From: Bradyrhizobium macuxiense
Lineage (GTDB): Bacteria; Pseudomonadota; Alphaproteobacteria; Rhizobiales; Xanthobacteraceae
NCBI RefSeq assembly: GCF_001542415.1
Contig: NZ_LNCU01000010.1
Span: 217,786 to 273,007 of the forward strand
Direction of reading: 5' to 3'
DNA: 55,222 bases
Shown: piece by piece, positions 1-8,063 of the stretch
Layout: every line of letters begins with the position of its first letter
Position numbering within the stretch: position 1 is the first letter of the stretch
The notes under the pieces: generated by a model
The model's database searches: none
What the model was told of the DNA's origin: nothing
The model's input: only the letters and a program-made list of their open reading frames with translations
Program-made: the position numbers and the translations under genes

Positions 1-1
1 G

Positions 2-103
2 GTCAAGCCGGCGCCCGGCACGGTCAGGCCGCGGCCGCGTCCGCCATTGTCGTTGACACCGCAGGTTGCCAATCCGCCGCCGCGACCCGCGATGCAGAAC
101 TAA
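2..103 (+). other. possible 3' end of a proline-rich ORF, cut by the window edge
   Basis: An open frame enters from the left edge and stops at TAA 101-103. Its last residues are proline-rich and end in PPPRPAMQN. Only about 33 codons are visible and no domain can be recognised. The opposite strand reads as a glycine-rich stretch, so the strand is uncertain. I see nothing that settles whether it is a gene. Confidence 0.2.
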
Positions 104-186
104 AGCATTTCGGTTCTGATCGAGTCCGAGCCGAAGCGCTGGATCCTCGTCTTGACGCGTTTCATCACGCGAACCGGCGTCGCTCT
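103..186. repeat. interspersed repeat fragment
   Basis: The stretch reads like a dispersed element I know from bradyrhizobia and related genomes. Its hallmarks are a 'cggttctgatcga...' arm followed by 'cttgacgcgttt.atcacgcgaaccgg'. It lies between the left-edge ORF and the VOC gene on the other strand and encodes nothing obvious. The family assignment rests on memory; a BLASTN search for further copies would test it. Confidence 0.45.
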
Positions 187-189
187 CGC

Positions 190-543
190 TTACGAGCGGT
201 GCTGGAGAATATTGACCAGCCTGCCGAAGGGATCGCGCACGAAGAAGCGCCGAACGCCCCACGGCTCGATCGCCGGCCCATATTCGATCGCGATGCGGGC
301 CGCCGTCGCGCGACGAAGCGCCTCGTCGAGATCATCGACCTCGATCGAGAGATCGGGCACCGGCGTGCCGGAGCCACCTTCGGATGCGAAGCTGATTTGA
401 ACCTGCATCGTTTCGGATGAGCCGTAGGTCGCAATCCAACCGAAATCCATCAGCGGCTCGAGCCCGAGGACGTCGCGATAGAAGCGCGCCGCTGCCGCCA
501 CGTCAGCGGCGGCAATGTCGGCTACGATGCGTTTGACTTTCAT
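190..543 (-). CDS. VOC (glyoxalase/bleomycin-resistance fold) family protein
   Basis: Small protein of about 117 aa with the beta-alpha-beta-beta-beta layout of the vicinal oxygen chelate superfamily. It opens KVKRIVADIAAADVAAAARF, has the helix motif FYRDVLGLEP, and ends in the characteristic FFVRDPFGRLVNILQ. I start at the ATG at 541-543, because the ten residues upstream look unlike the family. VOC proteins bind a metal and act on varied small molecules or sequester antibiotics; the substrate here cannot be told. It lies on the same strand as the next three genes but is separated from them by 75 bp. Confidence 0.8.
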   Translation of the reverse strand: MKVKRIVADIAAADVAAAARFYRDVLGLEPLMDFGWIATYGSSETMQVQISFASEGGSGTPVPDLSIEVDDLDEALRRATAARIAIEYGPAIEPWGVRRFFVRDPFGRLVNILQHRS

Positions 544-618
544 CCTGATGTCCGCGCGACAACCCGATCGCATGCTCTATAGCATGGCAGCGATCCGGTC
601 GCGGGACCGGGCAGGTTG

Positions 619-894
619 TCAGGCCTGCTGGCGCGTATCGACCTGTTGCGGCCTGACGTCCGCCGGCACGGCCGGCGTGGCGCGCGAACGGAAATAATCC
701 AGCACGAAGAGACGGATCGCCGAGGAAAGATTGCCCTGCTGGCGATTGCTGTCGATCTCGCCGACCAGCTCCGACAGCGTCATGTTTCGGAGACCCGAGA
801 TCTCCTTCATGCCGTTCCAGAACGCCTCTTCGAGGCTGACGCTGGTCTTGTGTCCGGCGACGACGATCGAACGTTTGACGACGGGAGATTTCAT
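619..894 (-). CDS. ribbon-helix-helix domain protein
   Basis: 91-aa protein with a short basic N-terminal strand (VVKRSIVVAGHKTSVSLE) followed by two helices (EEAFWNGMKEIS, TLSELVGEID). This is the layout of the RHH_4-type ribbon-helix-helix domain common in alphaproteobacteria. Such proteins usually bind DNA as dimers. The C-terminal about 20 residues are proline- and glutamine-rich and probably disordered. Its ATG overlaps the stop of the upstream DUF4169 gene by 4 bp (ATGA), so the two are probably translated together. The target is unknown. Confidence 0.8.
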   Translation of the reverse strand: MKSPVVKRSIVVAGHKTSVSLEEAFWNGMKEISGLRNMTLSELVGEIDSNRQQGNLSSAIRLFVLDYFRSRATPAVPADVRPQQVDTRQQA

Positions 895-1079
895 GACGCT
901 TCTCCGCCATCGATGTGATGTTGATCCAGCAGGCGCGCGTTGCGCTCGGCGATATCCTCGTCGCGTGCGCGTTCGGTCTTGGTGCGACCAAATAGCGCAC
1001 GGTTGGCGTCAGCCTGCTTCGCTGCTTGTTCGCGCTCGTTGCGCTTCTTGAACCGTTTCAAGTTGACCACGTCGCCCAT
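891..1079 (-). CDS. DUF4169 family small protein
   Basis: 62-aa, highly charged protein beginning MGDVVNLKRFKKRNEREQ, the hallmark start of DUF4169. This family is found next to RHH_4 proteins and fumC in rhizobia. The ATG at 1077-1079 is chosen because family members begin exactly there; an in-frame ORF runs further upstream but is not family-like. The body is a predicted basic and acidic helix (RTKTERARDEDIAERNARLL). The function is unknown. It overlaps the RHH gene by 4 bp. Confidence 0.8.
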   Translation of the reverse strand: MGDVVNLKRFKKRNEREQAAKQADANRALFGRTKTERARDEDIAERNARLLDQHHIDGGEAS

Positions 1080-1181
1080 GCTCGTCCTCATCGTCCCTTC
1101 ATCCGAGTTGGTGATGCATCGTGACGAAAGCAAGAGTGGCCGCGCTGTGCGCCTGGTTCGATATCCATCCAGAATCCTCAT

Positions 1182-1206
1182 TTTGATGCTTCGTGATAGC
1201 ATCAAA
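1182..1206. repeat. 9-bp perfect inverted repeat upstream of DUF4169
   Basis: TTTGATGCT and AGCATCAAA form perfect 9-bp arms around a 7-nt loop. The repeat lies about 100 bp upstream of the DUF4169 start, in the 281-bp gap between that gene and the 3' end of fumC. It could be an operator or a weak transcription stop. A second, AT-rich inverted pair (ATAATTA/TAATTAT) lies further on, near 1310-1340. No gene is evident in this gap. Confidence 0.4.
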
Positions 1207-1360
1207 GAATCGGTTTCGCTCTGCGAAAACTTGACGTCTGTCTTGCTGTACCATGCGTCAGCGCAGAGCTGATAGATGAGCTGCCTTAGTCTTTAGGCGT
1301 TATGATCCATAATTATATCACGCGCGCTGACCGTAATTATCCGGACATTGAATTACTCAC

Positions 1361-2776
1361 CTAGCCCGGGTGTGTCATTTTGTCCGGCTGCACCAGACGA
1401 TCGAATTCATCTGCAGATACAAAGCCGAGCCGCAGGGCTTCTTCCTTCAACGTCGTTCCGCGCGCATGTGCTGATTTCGCGACCTTCGCTGCGTTGTCGT
1501 AGCCGATCTTCGGCGCGAGCGCGGTCACCAGCATCAGCGAACGCTGCATCAGCTCGCTGATGCGCTTTTCGTCTGCGCGTATGCCGACAACGCAATGCTC
1601 GGTGAACGAGCGCACGACGTCGGACAGCAATTGAATGGAATTTATCATACAATATGCCAAAACGGGCTTGTATACGTTGAGCTCGAAATGCCCCTGGCTG
1701 CCGGCGATCGTGATCGCGGTTTCATTGCCGAACACCTGGCAGCAGACCATCGTCACCGCCTCGCACTGGGTCGGGTTCACCTTGCCCGGCATGATCGAAG
1801 AGCCCGGCTCGTTCTCGGGCAGGATCAGTTCTCCTAGGCCCGAGCGCGGGCCGGAGCCGAGGAAGCGGATGTCGTTGGCGATCTTGAACAGGCCGGTCGC
1901 GACCGAATTGATCGCGCCATGCACCAGCACATAGGCGTCGTTGGAGGCGAGCGCCTCGAACTTGTTCGCAGCACTCGTGAACGGCAGCTTGGTGATCCTG
2001 GCGACATGCCGCGCAAAGGTCCTGGCGAATCTCGGCTTCGAGTTGAGCCCGGTGCCGACTGCGGTGCCGCCCTGCGCCAGCGGAAACAGATCCTTCACCG
2101 CCACGCGCAAGCGTGCGATGCCGCTCTCGACCTGCGCGGTGTAGCCGGAGAATTCCTGGCCGAGCGTCAGCGGCGTCGCGTCCTGGGTGTGCGTGCGTCC
2201 GATCTTGACGATCCTGGCGAACGCCTTCTCCTTCTTGCGCAGCTCGCGATGCAGTTCGGTCAGTGCGGGAACCAGGTCGGAGATGATCCGCGTTGCGGCG
2301 GCGATATGCATCGCGGTCGGGAATGAATCATTCGACGACTGGCTCATATTGACGTGATCGTTCGGATGGATCGGCTTCTTGGCGCCGAGTTCGCCGCCGA
2401 GCATCTGGTTGGCGCGGTTGGCGATCACCTCGTTCACGTTCATGTTGGTCTGCGTGCCCGATCCGGTCTGCCAGACCACCAGCGGAAAATGATCGTCGAG
2501 CTTGCCCTCGATCACTTCCCTGGTGGCGCGGACGATGGCGCCGGCACGGCGCGCGTCGAGCTGGCCAAGCTCGCGATTGGTCTCGGCGGCAGCGAGCTTG
2601 ACGATGCCGAGCGCGTGGACGATCGCGATCGGCATCCGGTCGCGCCCGATCTTGAAATTCTGCCGCGAGCGTTCGGTCTGCGCGCCCCAGTAGCGATCGG
2701 CAGGAACGTCGATGGGACCGAAGCTGTCGGTCTCGCTGCGGGTGGTTGCCTTGGATGGTCTGGTCGATCGGGCCAT
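1361..2776 (-). CDS. fumC: fumarate hydratase class II
   Basis: 471-aa class II fumarase, which interconverts fumarate and malate in the TCA cycle as a soluble tetramer. The N-terminus carries [20 protein letters not shown]. The middle has the substrate-site motif [14 protein letters not shown] and the [12 protein letters not shown] region. The superfamily signature [11 protein letters not shown] is intact near residue 325. Length matches the family. The start ATG at 2774-2776 gives a short basic lead before the conserved core. It lies downstream of sspB on the same strand across a 159-bp gap that contains a hairpin at 2866-2890, so it may have its own promoter. Confidence 0.97.
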   Translation of the reverse strand: MARSTRPSKATTRSETDSFGPIDVPADRYWGAQTERSRQNFKIGRDRMPIAIVHALGIVKLAAAETNRELGQLDARRAGAIVRATREVIEGKLDDHFPLVVWQTGSGTQTNMNVNEVIANRANQMLGGELGAKKPIHPNDHVNMSQSSNDSFPTAMHIAAATRIISDLVPALTELHRELRKKEKAFARIVKIGRTHTQDATPLTLGQEFSGYTAQVESGIARLRVAVKDLFPLAQGGTAVGTGLNSKPRFARTFARHVARITKLPFTSAANKFEALASNDAYVLVHGAINSVATGLFKIANDIRFLGSGPRSGLGELILPENEPGSSIMPGKVNPTQCEAVTMVCCQVFGNETAITIAGSQGHFELNVYKPVLAYCMINSIQLLSDVVRSFTEHCVVGIRADEKRISELMQRSLMLVTALAPKIGYDNAAKVAKSAHARGTTLKEEALRLGFVSADEFDRLVQPDKMTHPG

Positions 2777-2865
2777 GGATGCTTTCCGTTGCGTCTCGTC
2801 TGCGCATGATCCGACGTGCCAAACGCGAAACGTCGGCGCAAGGTCACGCTCATGCAGAAGATAGT

Positions 2866-2890
2866 CCGGGATGACGATCCGTCACCCCGG
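2866..2890. terminator. hairpin between sspB and fumC
   Basis: CCGGGATGACG and CGTCACCCCGG form near-perfect 11-bp arms with a 3-nt loop, just downstream of sspB and upstream of fumC. There is no clear T-run, so it may be a small palindromic repeat or an mRNA-stabilising element rather than an intrinsic terminator. Confidence 0.4.
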
Positions 2891-2935
2891 TCTTCGCAAG
2901 CATCCTACAGGGTCGATGATTGGTCTGTGTCTAGA

Positions 2936-3466
2936 TTATTTCTTGCGGAAGCGATCGAGCCGCACCACCTCGGCGCCTTCGCTGGGCTTGGCTGGCTCGT
3001 CCGCTGTCTCGGCCTCGATGGTCTCGGGCGCCGCGCGGGCCTGTGGCGCGGGAAGGGAGGTCGCCGGCGTCGCGGCCGGCACCTGGGACGGCGGCGCTTC
3101 GGCCACCGCATCCGAGGCGTCGAACTGCAGGTCGAATGGCGCTGACGGATCGAGGAAGCGCGTCACGGAGGCGAACGGCACCGTCAGCCGCTCGGGGATT
3201 CCGCCGAACGACAGGCCGACCTCGAAGCGATCCTCGGTCACCACCAGGTCCCAGAACTGGTGCTGCAGGATGATGGTCATCTCTTCCGGATATTGCGCAA
3301 GCAGCCGCGGCGATATCTTCACGCCGGCGGCGGTCGACAGGAAGGTGATGTAGAAATGGTGCTCGCCCGGCAGGCCATGTTCGGCAGCGTCGGCCAGGAC
3401 CTGGCGCAGCACCCCGCGCAGCGCATCCCGCGCCAGCACGTCATATCGGATGTGATCGGTCGCCAT
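2936..3466 (-). CDS. sspB: SspB family ClpXP adaptor (alphaproteobacterial type)
   Basis: 176-aa protein starting MATDHIRYDVLARDALRGVL. A folded SspB domain (about residues 1-120, with HFYITFLSTAAGVKISPRL and FWDLVVTEDRFEVGLSFGG) is followed by a disordered Ala/Pro/Glu-rich linker. A short C-terminal basic peptide ends LDRFRKK and resembles the ClpX-docking tail of SspB proteins. SspB binds ssrA-tagged proteins and delivers them to ClpXP. I use the ATG at 3464-3466 rather than an upstream one that adds 12 non-family residues. The tmRNA gene itself lies about 140 bp upstream on the same strand, a meaningful functional neighbour. Confidence 0.92.
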   Translation of the reverse strand: MATDHIRYDVLARDALRGVLRQVLADAAEHGLPGEHHFYITFLSTAAGVKISPRLLAQYPEEMTIILQHQFWDLVVTEDRFEVGLSFGGIPERLTVPFASVTRFLDPSAPFDLQFDASDAVAEAPPSQVPAATPATSLPAPQARAAPETIEAETADEPAKPSEGAEVVRLDRFRKK

Positions 3467-3581
3467 GAGTATCCCGTCGCTTTCGAAAATGGCCGGCTTC
3501 AAGGGGGCCGGAGCCGTCCGACTCGCCCCTGGGCCATGCTACCCCGCCGGGAGCCGGAAATCAGCAGGGGGTAATGGAAAT

Positions 3582-3601
3582 GGGCGCGGAAGCACGCGCC
3601 C
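3582..3601. terminator. hairpin at the 3' side of ssrA
   Basis: GGGCGCG and CGCGCCC form a perfect 7-bp stem with a 6-nt loop, and a run of seven T (minus strand) lies just on the ssrA side. Read on the minus strand, the GGAGGC/GCCTCC hairpin of the tmRNA is followed by the T-run and then by this hairpin. It probably takes part in termination or 3' processing of the tmRNA precursor. Confidence 0.4.
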
Positions 3602-3607
3602 AAAAAA

Positions 3608-3925
3608 ATGAAGTGGAGGCTTCTGTTGCCAGGTGCCTCCGAACCCCGCCTAGCGGAGCTTAACCCGCTAGGACTTTAAGATGGTCTTTCAAACTGCGTT
3701 ACGCAGCCTGAGCAACCGGAGCAAAGTTGTCGTTGGCAACTATTGCAATGGCCCGATGTCGGCGGAACCATACCGAGAAAAAACACGCCCTTTACGCCCT
3801 CGTCGATCCTATTTCGCCCCCGCCAAAAGCCACCCGTGATGGGTTTTGGTGGAGGCGCCGGGTACCGCCCCCGGGTCCGAATGGTTTATTGCGACGGCCA
3901 TTTATTTCCATAGCCGGCGAACCGG
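3608..3925 (-). ncRNA. ssrA: tmRNA, circularly permuted two-piece form
   Basis: Read on the minus strand, the acceptor piece comes first. It has a T-arm-like stem (GGACCCGGGGGCGGTACCCG) and the acceptor strand CGCCTCC followed by ACCA, with the CCA end at 3847. After an intervening segment of about 25 nt the coding piece begins with GGGGGCG at 3821. That strand pairs with CGCCTCC to form a 7-bp acceptor stem with one G-U. The resume codon and tag occupy 3737-3699 and read ANDNFAPVAQAA then TAA. Two hairpins follow (CCTAGCGG/CCGCTAGG and GGAGGC/GCCTCC). This gene order is the alphaproteobacterial permuted type. tmRNA rescues stalled ribosomes and tags the nascent chain for proteolysis. Outer ends are approximate. 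Confidence 0.93.
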
Positions 3926-4059
3926 CACTCCTAATATAGAGTGCGCGGTCGAAGAAAAACAGAGCCGATTCAGGGCCTTTCCCGCGCGAAAACCGTCTCG
4001 ATCGGGGTTGGCGCGGCCACGAGGCCGCCCTCGCGGCCATGTCACCCCAATCGGCACGG

Positions 4060-4748
4060 CCCGCTGAAGCTGTTCCCGGCCTCTGCCGCACGTCGCTGGC
4101 CAGCTTTGGCGGGGGCCGGCCCAGGCTTGGTCGGGCATCGTCGGCGCTAGCTTGCCGACTTCGCCGGCCTGGTCGGCCGTCCCGGGCCATCGCGACTGTC
4201 CTCGGCGATCTACGGCGAGATCGATGCGCTGCGGCGTCTGCTCGGCGCCGTGGTCGGACTGCTGATCGCCGTCGTCTTCGAGATGGTGGTGCTGGAGCGG
4301 CGCGATGTCATAGGCCATATCCTCATGACTCGATCGCGATCGTGACGCGCCGCAAGGTGACGCCATGAGCTCGCGACGCTGCTCTGGACCTTCGGCCTGA
4401 TGTCGCTGTTTGCGATCTCGCAGTTGTCGCCGGGACTGAGCGTGCTGATCGCGGAGCGGATAGGCTATTCTGTCGCAGGGTTGTCGGCGCATTGGCGGCA
4501 ACAATTGCGATGCGTGGACCGACCGCACTGCTTGCCCATTATGTATGTGAGCCGCTTCCTCGAACGCTCGCGCCATTCGCGCTTGTCCGCGATCATTCAA
4601 GCGGGCGCTGGTTCCATCGTCGGCCGCGAGCGGGCTGATCCTGCTGCAAACATTAGACCAAAATTGGATCGTCCCCGAGCATGATGTCGCAGCCGCGCTT
4701 GCCGGCGGCATTTTTGGTTTCGCTGGCGTTGTCCGGCGAAAATCGCTA
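4060..4748 (+). pseudogene. degraded chromate transporter (ChrA family) remnant
   Basis: No single frame is open, but shifting frames recovers chromate-transporter-like pieces. They are AIYGEIDALRRLLGAVVGLL (from about 4205), LWTFGLMSLFAISQLSPG and VLIAERIGYSVAG (4380-4480), then GALAATIAMRGPTALLAHYV (about 4488), YVSRFLERSRHSRLSAIIQA (about 4540) and LILLQTLDQNWIVPEHD (about 4637). At least three frameshifts and large deletions are needed. A SFGG-like piece near 4100 may be the first domain. An intact ChrA is about 400-450 aa, so roughly half is missing. The identification comes from recalled family motifs. Confidence 0.6.
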
Positions 4749-4821
4749 GCAAGTCGTCGGGGCCATCATCACAAGCCATCCAATCAGATCGGGCGGGAAA
4801 CCCTGCCGGGGGAGCGAAATC

Positions 4822-5322
4822 ATGAGTGACACGCCGAGCCAGGCGCAAGTCAAATCCATCTTGCCGAAATGGGTGCGCGGACCGCAGGATTTTGTCGGCG
4901 GCATCGCACTGATGGCGATCGCCGTGTTTGCGCTGTGGGCGTCGAGTGATCTACAGGGCATGCACGGATTTTCGTTCGGTGCCGGCACGGCGCCGCGCAT
5001 GTTCGCGGTGCTGCTGCTGCTGCTTGGTGCCGCCATCGCGCTGACGGGGATCCTCAACGAGGGCCCGCCGATCGCGGCCTATTCGTGGCGCGGGCCATTC
5101 TTCGTGGCGCTGTCGATCCTGTTCTTCGCATTGGCCATCAGGCCCCTCGGGCTTGTCGTCTCGGCGTTCTCGAGCTTCCTGATCGCAGCGCTCGGCTCGC
5201 ATGAGACCAAATGGCTCGAGGCCATCATCGTCGGCGCCTGCCTGACGCTTGGCTGCGCGCTCCTTTTCCCCTACGTGCTGGGACTGCCGATGCCGATGTT
5301 CCCGCGTTTCCTGATCCAGTGA
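4822..5322 (+). CDS. tctB: TctB family small membrane subunit of a tripartite tricarboxylate transporter
   Basis: 166-aa protein with four predicted membrane segments: FVGGIALMAIAVFALW, APRMFAVLLLLLGAAIALTG, FFVALSILFFALAIRPLGLV, and a final segment before the FPYVLGLPMPMFPRF tail that is typical of TctB. The ATG at 4822 follows GGGGGAG with good spacing. TctB pairs with the 12-helix TctA to form the inner-membrane part of a secondary, binding-protein-dependent carboxylate importer. It lies 7 bp before the ATG of tctA, so the two are cotranscribed. Confidence 0.9.
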   Translation: MSDTPSQAQVKSILPKWVRGPQDFVGGIALMAIAVFALWASSDLQGMHGFSFGAGTAPRMFAVLLLLLGAAIALTGILNEGPPIAAYSWRGPFFVALSILFFALAIRPLGLVVSAFSSFLIAALGSHETKWLEAIIVGACLTLGCALLFPYVLGLPMPMFPRFLIQ

Positions 5323-5329
5323 GGACGTG

Positions 5330-6844
5330 ATGGAACTCTTTGCCAATCTCGCACACGGTTTCGCCGTCGCCTTCTCGCCGATGAATCTCTTGATGTGTCT
5401 GATCGGTGCGCTGGTCGGCACGCTCGTCGGCGTGCTGCCGGGCATCGGCACCATCGCGACCGTCGCGATGCTGCTGCCGATCACCTTCGGCCTGCCGCCG
5501 GTCGGCGCGCTGATCATGCTCGCCGGCATCTATTACGGCGCCCAGTACGGCGGCTCGACCACGTCGATCCTGGTCAACATTCCAGGCGAGGCGACATCGG
5601 TCGTCACCGCGCTCGACGGCTTCCAGATGGCCAAGCAGGGCCGCGCCGGTCCTGCGCTCGCGATCGCCGCGATCGGCTCGTTCTTCGCCGGCTGCGTCGC
5701 CACCGTCCTGATCGCGGTGCTCGGCGCGCCGCTGACCAAGCTCGCGCTGGCGTTCGGTCCGGCCGAATATTTCTCGCTGATGGTGCTCGGCCTGATCTTC
5801 GCAGTCGTGCTCGCCAAGGGCTCGGTGCTGAAGGCGATCGCGATGATCGTGTTCGGCTTGCTGCTCTCGATGGTGGGCTCCGACATCGAGACCGGCGCCT
5901 CGCGTATGGCCTTTAATATTCCGGAGCTTGCCGACGGCCTCGGCTTTGCGACGGTGGCGATGGGCGTGTTCGGCTTTGCCGAGATCATCCGCAACCTCGA
6001 CGCCGGTTCCGAGATGAACCGCGACCTAGTGCAGCAGAAGATCACCGGGTTGATGCCGACGCGGAAGGACATCGCGGATTCCACGCCTGCAATCCTTCGC
6101 GGCACGGTGCTCGGCTCGATCCTCGGCATCCTGCCCGGCGGCGGCGCCGTCATCGCGTCGTTCGCGGCCTATACGCTGGAGAAGAAGCTCGCGAAAAATC
6201 CGTCACGCTTCGGCCGCGGCGCGATCGAAGGCGTTGCGGCGCCGGAGAGCGCCAACAATGCCGCGGCACAGACCTCGTTCATCCCGCTGCTCACGCTCGG
6301 CATTCCGCCGAACGCGGTGATGGCGCTGATGGTCGGTGCGATGACCATTCACGGCATCGTGCCGGGCCCGCAGGTGATGCAGAAGCAGCCCGATCTGGTC
6401 TGGGGCATGATCGCCTCGATGTGGATCGGCAATCTGATGCTCATCATCATCAACCTTCCGCTGGTCGGCATCTGGGTCCGCCTGCTGCGCGTGCCCTATC
6501 GGCTGATGTTCCCCTCGATCGTGATCTTCTGCTCGATCGGCATCTACTCCGTGAACAACGCGCCGGTCGACGTCATCCTGGCCGGTGTCTTCGGGCTGGT
6601 CGGCTACTGGTTGATCAAGCACGATTTCGAGCCGGCGCCGCTGCTGCTCGGCATGGTGCTGGGACCGCTGATGGAAGAGAACCTGCGGCGCGCGCTCTTG
6701 ATCTCGCGCGGCGACTGGAGCGTGTTCATCTCGCGGCCGCTGTCGGCGGTGCTGCTTGCGATCGCAGGCGGTCTGTTGCTGCTCGCGGTGTTGCCGGCGC
6801 TGCGCGCCAAGCGTGATGAGGTGTTCGTGGAATCGGAGAGCTGA
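5330..6844 (+). CDS. tctA: TctA family large permease of a tripartite tricarboxylate transporter
   Basis: 504-aa polytopic membrane protein with the family's repeated glycine/proline-rich motifs. These are VGVLPGIGTIATVAMLLPIT near residue 35, YYGAQYGGSTTSILVNIPGE near residue 68, and the mirrored ILGILPGGGAVIASF and PESANNAAAQTSFIPLLTLG in the second half. I take the ATG at 5330; a GTG one codon upstream is possible. It forms the translocation path with TctB and receives substrate from TctC. A strong intrinsic terminator follows the gene, before tctC. Confidence 0.95.
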   Translation: MELFANLAHGFAVAFSPMNLLMCLIGALVGTLVGVLPGIGTIATVAMLLPITFGLPPVGALIMLAGIYYGAQYGGSTTSILVNIPGEATSVVTALDGFQMAKQGRAGPALAIAAIGSFFAGCVATVLIAVLGAPLTKLALAFGPAEYFSLMVLGLIFAVVLAKGSVLKAIAMIVFGLLLSMVGSDIETGASRMAFNIPELADGLGFATVAMGVFGFAEIIRNLDAGSEMNRDLVQQKITGLMPTRKDIADSTPAILRGTVLGSILGILPGGGAVIASFAAYTLEKKLAKNPSRFGRGAIEGVAAPESANNAAAQTSFIPLLTLGIPPNAVMALMVGAMTIHGIVPGPQVMQKQPDLVWGMIASMWIGNLMLIIINLPLVGIWVRLLRVPYRLMFPSIVIFCSIGIYSVNNAPVDVILAGVFGLVGYWLIKHDFEPAPLLLGMVLGPLMEENLRRALLISRGDWSVFISRPLSAVLLAIAGGLLLLAVLPALRAKRDEVFVESES

Positions 6845-6915
6845 TCGCACGTCGGCCTGCGTCCGCGCGCCGCAGGCGGAAGTCGAGTAGACTTTCGATG
6901 CAGCTTCATGAAATG

Positions 6916-6947
6916 AAAATGCCGGCCCGATTGGGTCGGCATTTTTG
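6916..6947 (+). terminator. rho-independent terminator between tctA and tctC
   Basis: AAAATGCCGGCCC pairs with GGGTCGGCATTTT around a 4-nt loop, with one mismatch, and runs into a T-stretch. It is a textbook intrinsic terminator. Its position inside a tct gene set suggests partial termination, or that tctC is made from its own promoter. Confidence 0.8.
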
Positions 6948-6991
6948 TTTGCTTGGACGTTCTGCCTGGACGTTCTCAGGGAGGATTCGAG

Positions 6992-7972
6992 ATGATGTCC
7001 GTTCGCTCGCTTGCGGGCGCGTGCCTTGCCACGGTCGCTTCACTGTGCGTGGTCGCCGCGCCGGTCTCGGCGCAGAATTATCCGACGCGCACCATCACGA
7101 TGATTGTGCCGTTCGCGGCCGGCGGTCCGACCGACGTCATCTCGCGCATCGTCACCGCCAACATGGCGCAGACACTCGGACAGAGCATCGTCATCGAGAA
7201 CGTGGTCGGCGCCGGCGGCACCACCGCAACCACCCGCGCGGCGCGCGCCGCCAATGACGGCTACACGCTGATCACCGGACATATGGGCACGCACGCGGCC
7301 TCCGTGCCGCTCTATCCGAAGCTCGCCTATCATCCGGAGAAGGATTTCGAGCCCGTGGCGTTGCTCGCCGGCACGCCGATCCTGATCCTCGCGCGCAAGG
7401 ATTTTCCGCCGAAGGATCTCAAGGAATTCGTGGCCTACGTGAAGGCCAATGCCGAGAAGGTCAACGCCGCGCATGCCGGTGTCGGTTCGGTCTCGCATGC
7501 GTCGTGCGAGCTGCTGAACTCGATCCTCGACGTCAAGCCGGTCGGGGTTCCCTTCAACGGCACCGGTCCTGCGATGAATGCGCTGGTCGCGGGGCAGGTC
7601 GACTACATGTGCGACCAGATCGTCAACGCGGTGCCGCAGATCAACGCCGGCACCATCAAGGCCTATGCGATCGCAACGCCCGAGCGCAATCCGTCGCTGC
7701 CTGACGTGCCGACCACAGCCGAAGCCGGCCTCCCGGCATACCAGGCCCAGGCGTGGAACGCGATCTTCGCGCCGAAGGGAACGCCGCCCTCCGTCATCGC
7801 CACGCTGAGCGCGGCCGCCACCAAGGCGCTCGACGACGAGGCGGTCCGCAAGCGCCTGCTGGAACTCGGCAGCGTGATCCCGGCGCCCGCCAACCGCACG
7901 CCGGAGGCGCTGGCGACGCTCGTCAGAAGTGAGATCGCGAAGTGGACGCCGGTGCTCAAGCCAGCAACTTAA
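6992..7972 (+). CDS. tctC: TctC/Bug-type tripartite tricarboxylate transporter binding protein
   Basis: 326-aa periplasmic solute-binding protein. It has a Sec signal peptide (about residues 1-28, hydrophobic core then APVSAQ), followed by the Bug-family opening YPTRTITMIVPFAAGGPTDV. The family loop motifs VIENVVGAGG, NDGYTLITGHMGTHA and VPFNGTGPAMNALVAGQVD are present. I choose the ATG at 6992, with AGGGAGGA about 6 nt upstream, rather than an earlier in-frame start. It captures a carboxylate for TctAB. The ligand (citrate, tartrate, aromatic acid and others) cannot be deduced. Confidence 0.92.
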   Translation: MMSVRSLAGACLATVASLCVVAAPVSAQNYPTRTITMIVPFAAGGPTDVISRIVTANMAQTLGQSIVIENVVGAGGTTATTRAARAANDGYTLITGHMGTHAASVPLYPKLAYHPEKDFEPVALLAGTPILILARKDFPPKDLKEFVAYVKANAEKVNAAHAGVGSVSHASCELLNSILDVKPVGVPFNGTGPAMNALVAGQVDYMCDQIVNAVPQINAGTIKAYAIATPERNPSLPDVPTTAEAGLPAYQAQAWNAIFAPKGTPPSVIATLSAAATKALDDEAVRKRLLELGSVIPAPANRTPEALATLVRSEIAKWTPVLKPAT

Positions 7973-7996
7973 GCCAATGCAATCAAGCGGATAGGG

Positions 7997-8024
7997 AAGG
8001 GGCGGGACGCGAGTTCCGCCCCTT
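7997..8024 (+). terminator. intrinsic terminator after tctC
   Basis: AAGGGGCGG pairs perfectly with CCGCCCCTT around a 10-nt loop, 25 bp after the tctC stop. The T-tract is short, but the location and strength fit the end of the tct unit. Confidence 0.65.
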
Positions 8025-8057
8025 GCCGTTTGGTGCGGAGGTGCTCATTTTTCGGGG

Positions 8058-8063
8058 TATAAT
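8058..8063 (+). promoter_or_regulatory. putative -10 element of thyA
   Basis: A perfect TATAAT lies 85 bp upstream of the thyA start and just after the tctC terminator. No good -35 is found at 17 bp; a TTGGTG at 8030 is too far. It is a plausible promoter for the thyA-folA unit. Confidence 0.4.

Noticed and set aside
2354..2809. Long open frame on the plus strand opposite fumC
   Set aside because: Antisense shadow of a GC-rich gene; the protein has no family features, while the opposite strand encodes intact FumC.
3902..4711. 269-codon minus-strand frame over the ssrA promoter region and the ChrA debris
   Set aside because: The translation shows no domain, and the plus strand carries recognisable transporter segments; it is likely an antisense frame left by GC bias.
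3847..4748. tmRNA considered as an integration site, with the chromate-transporter debris as island cargo
   Set aside because: The CCA end of the tmRNA faces sspB, not the debris; no integrase or duplicated attachment sequence was seen.
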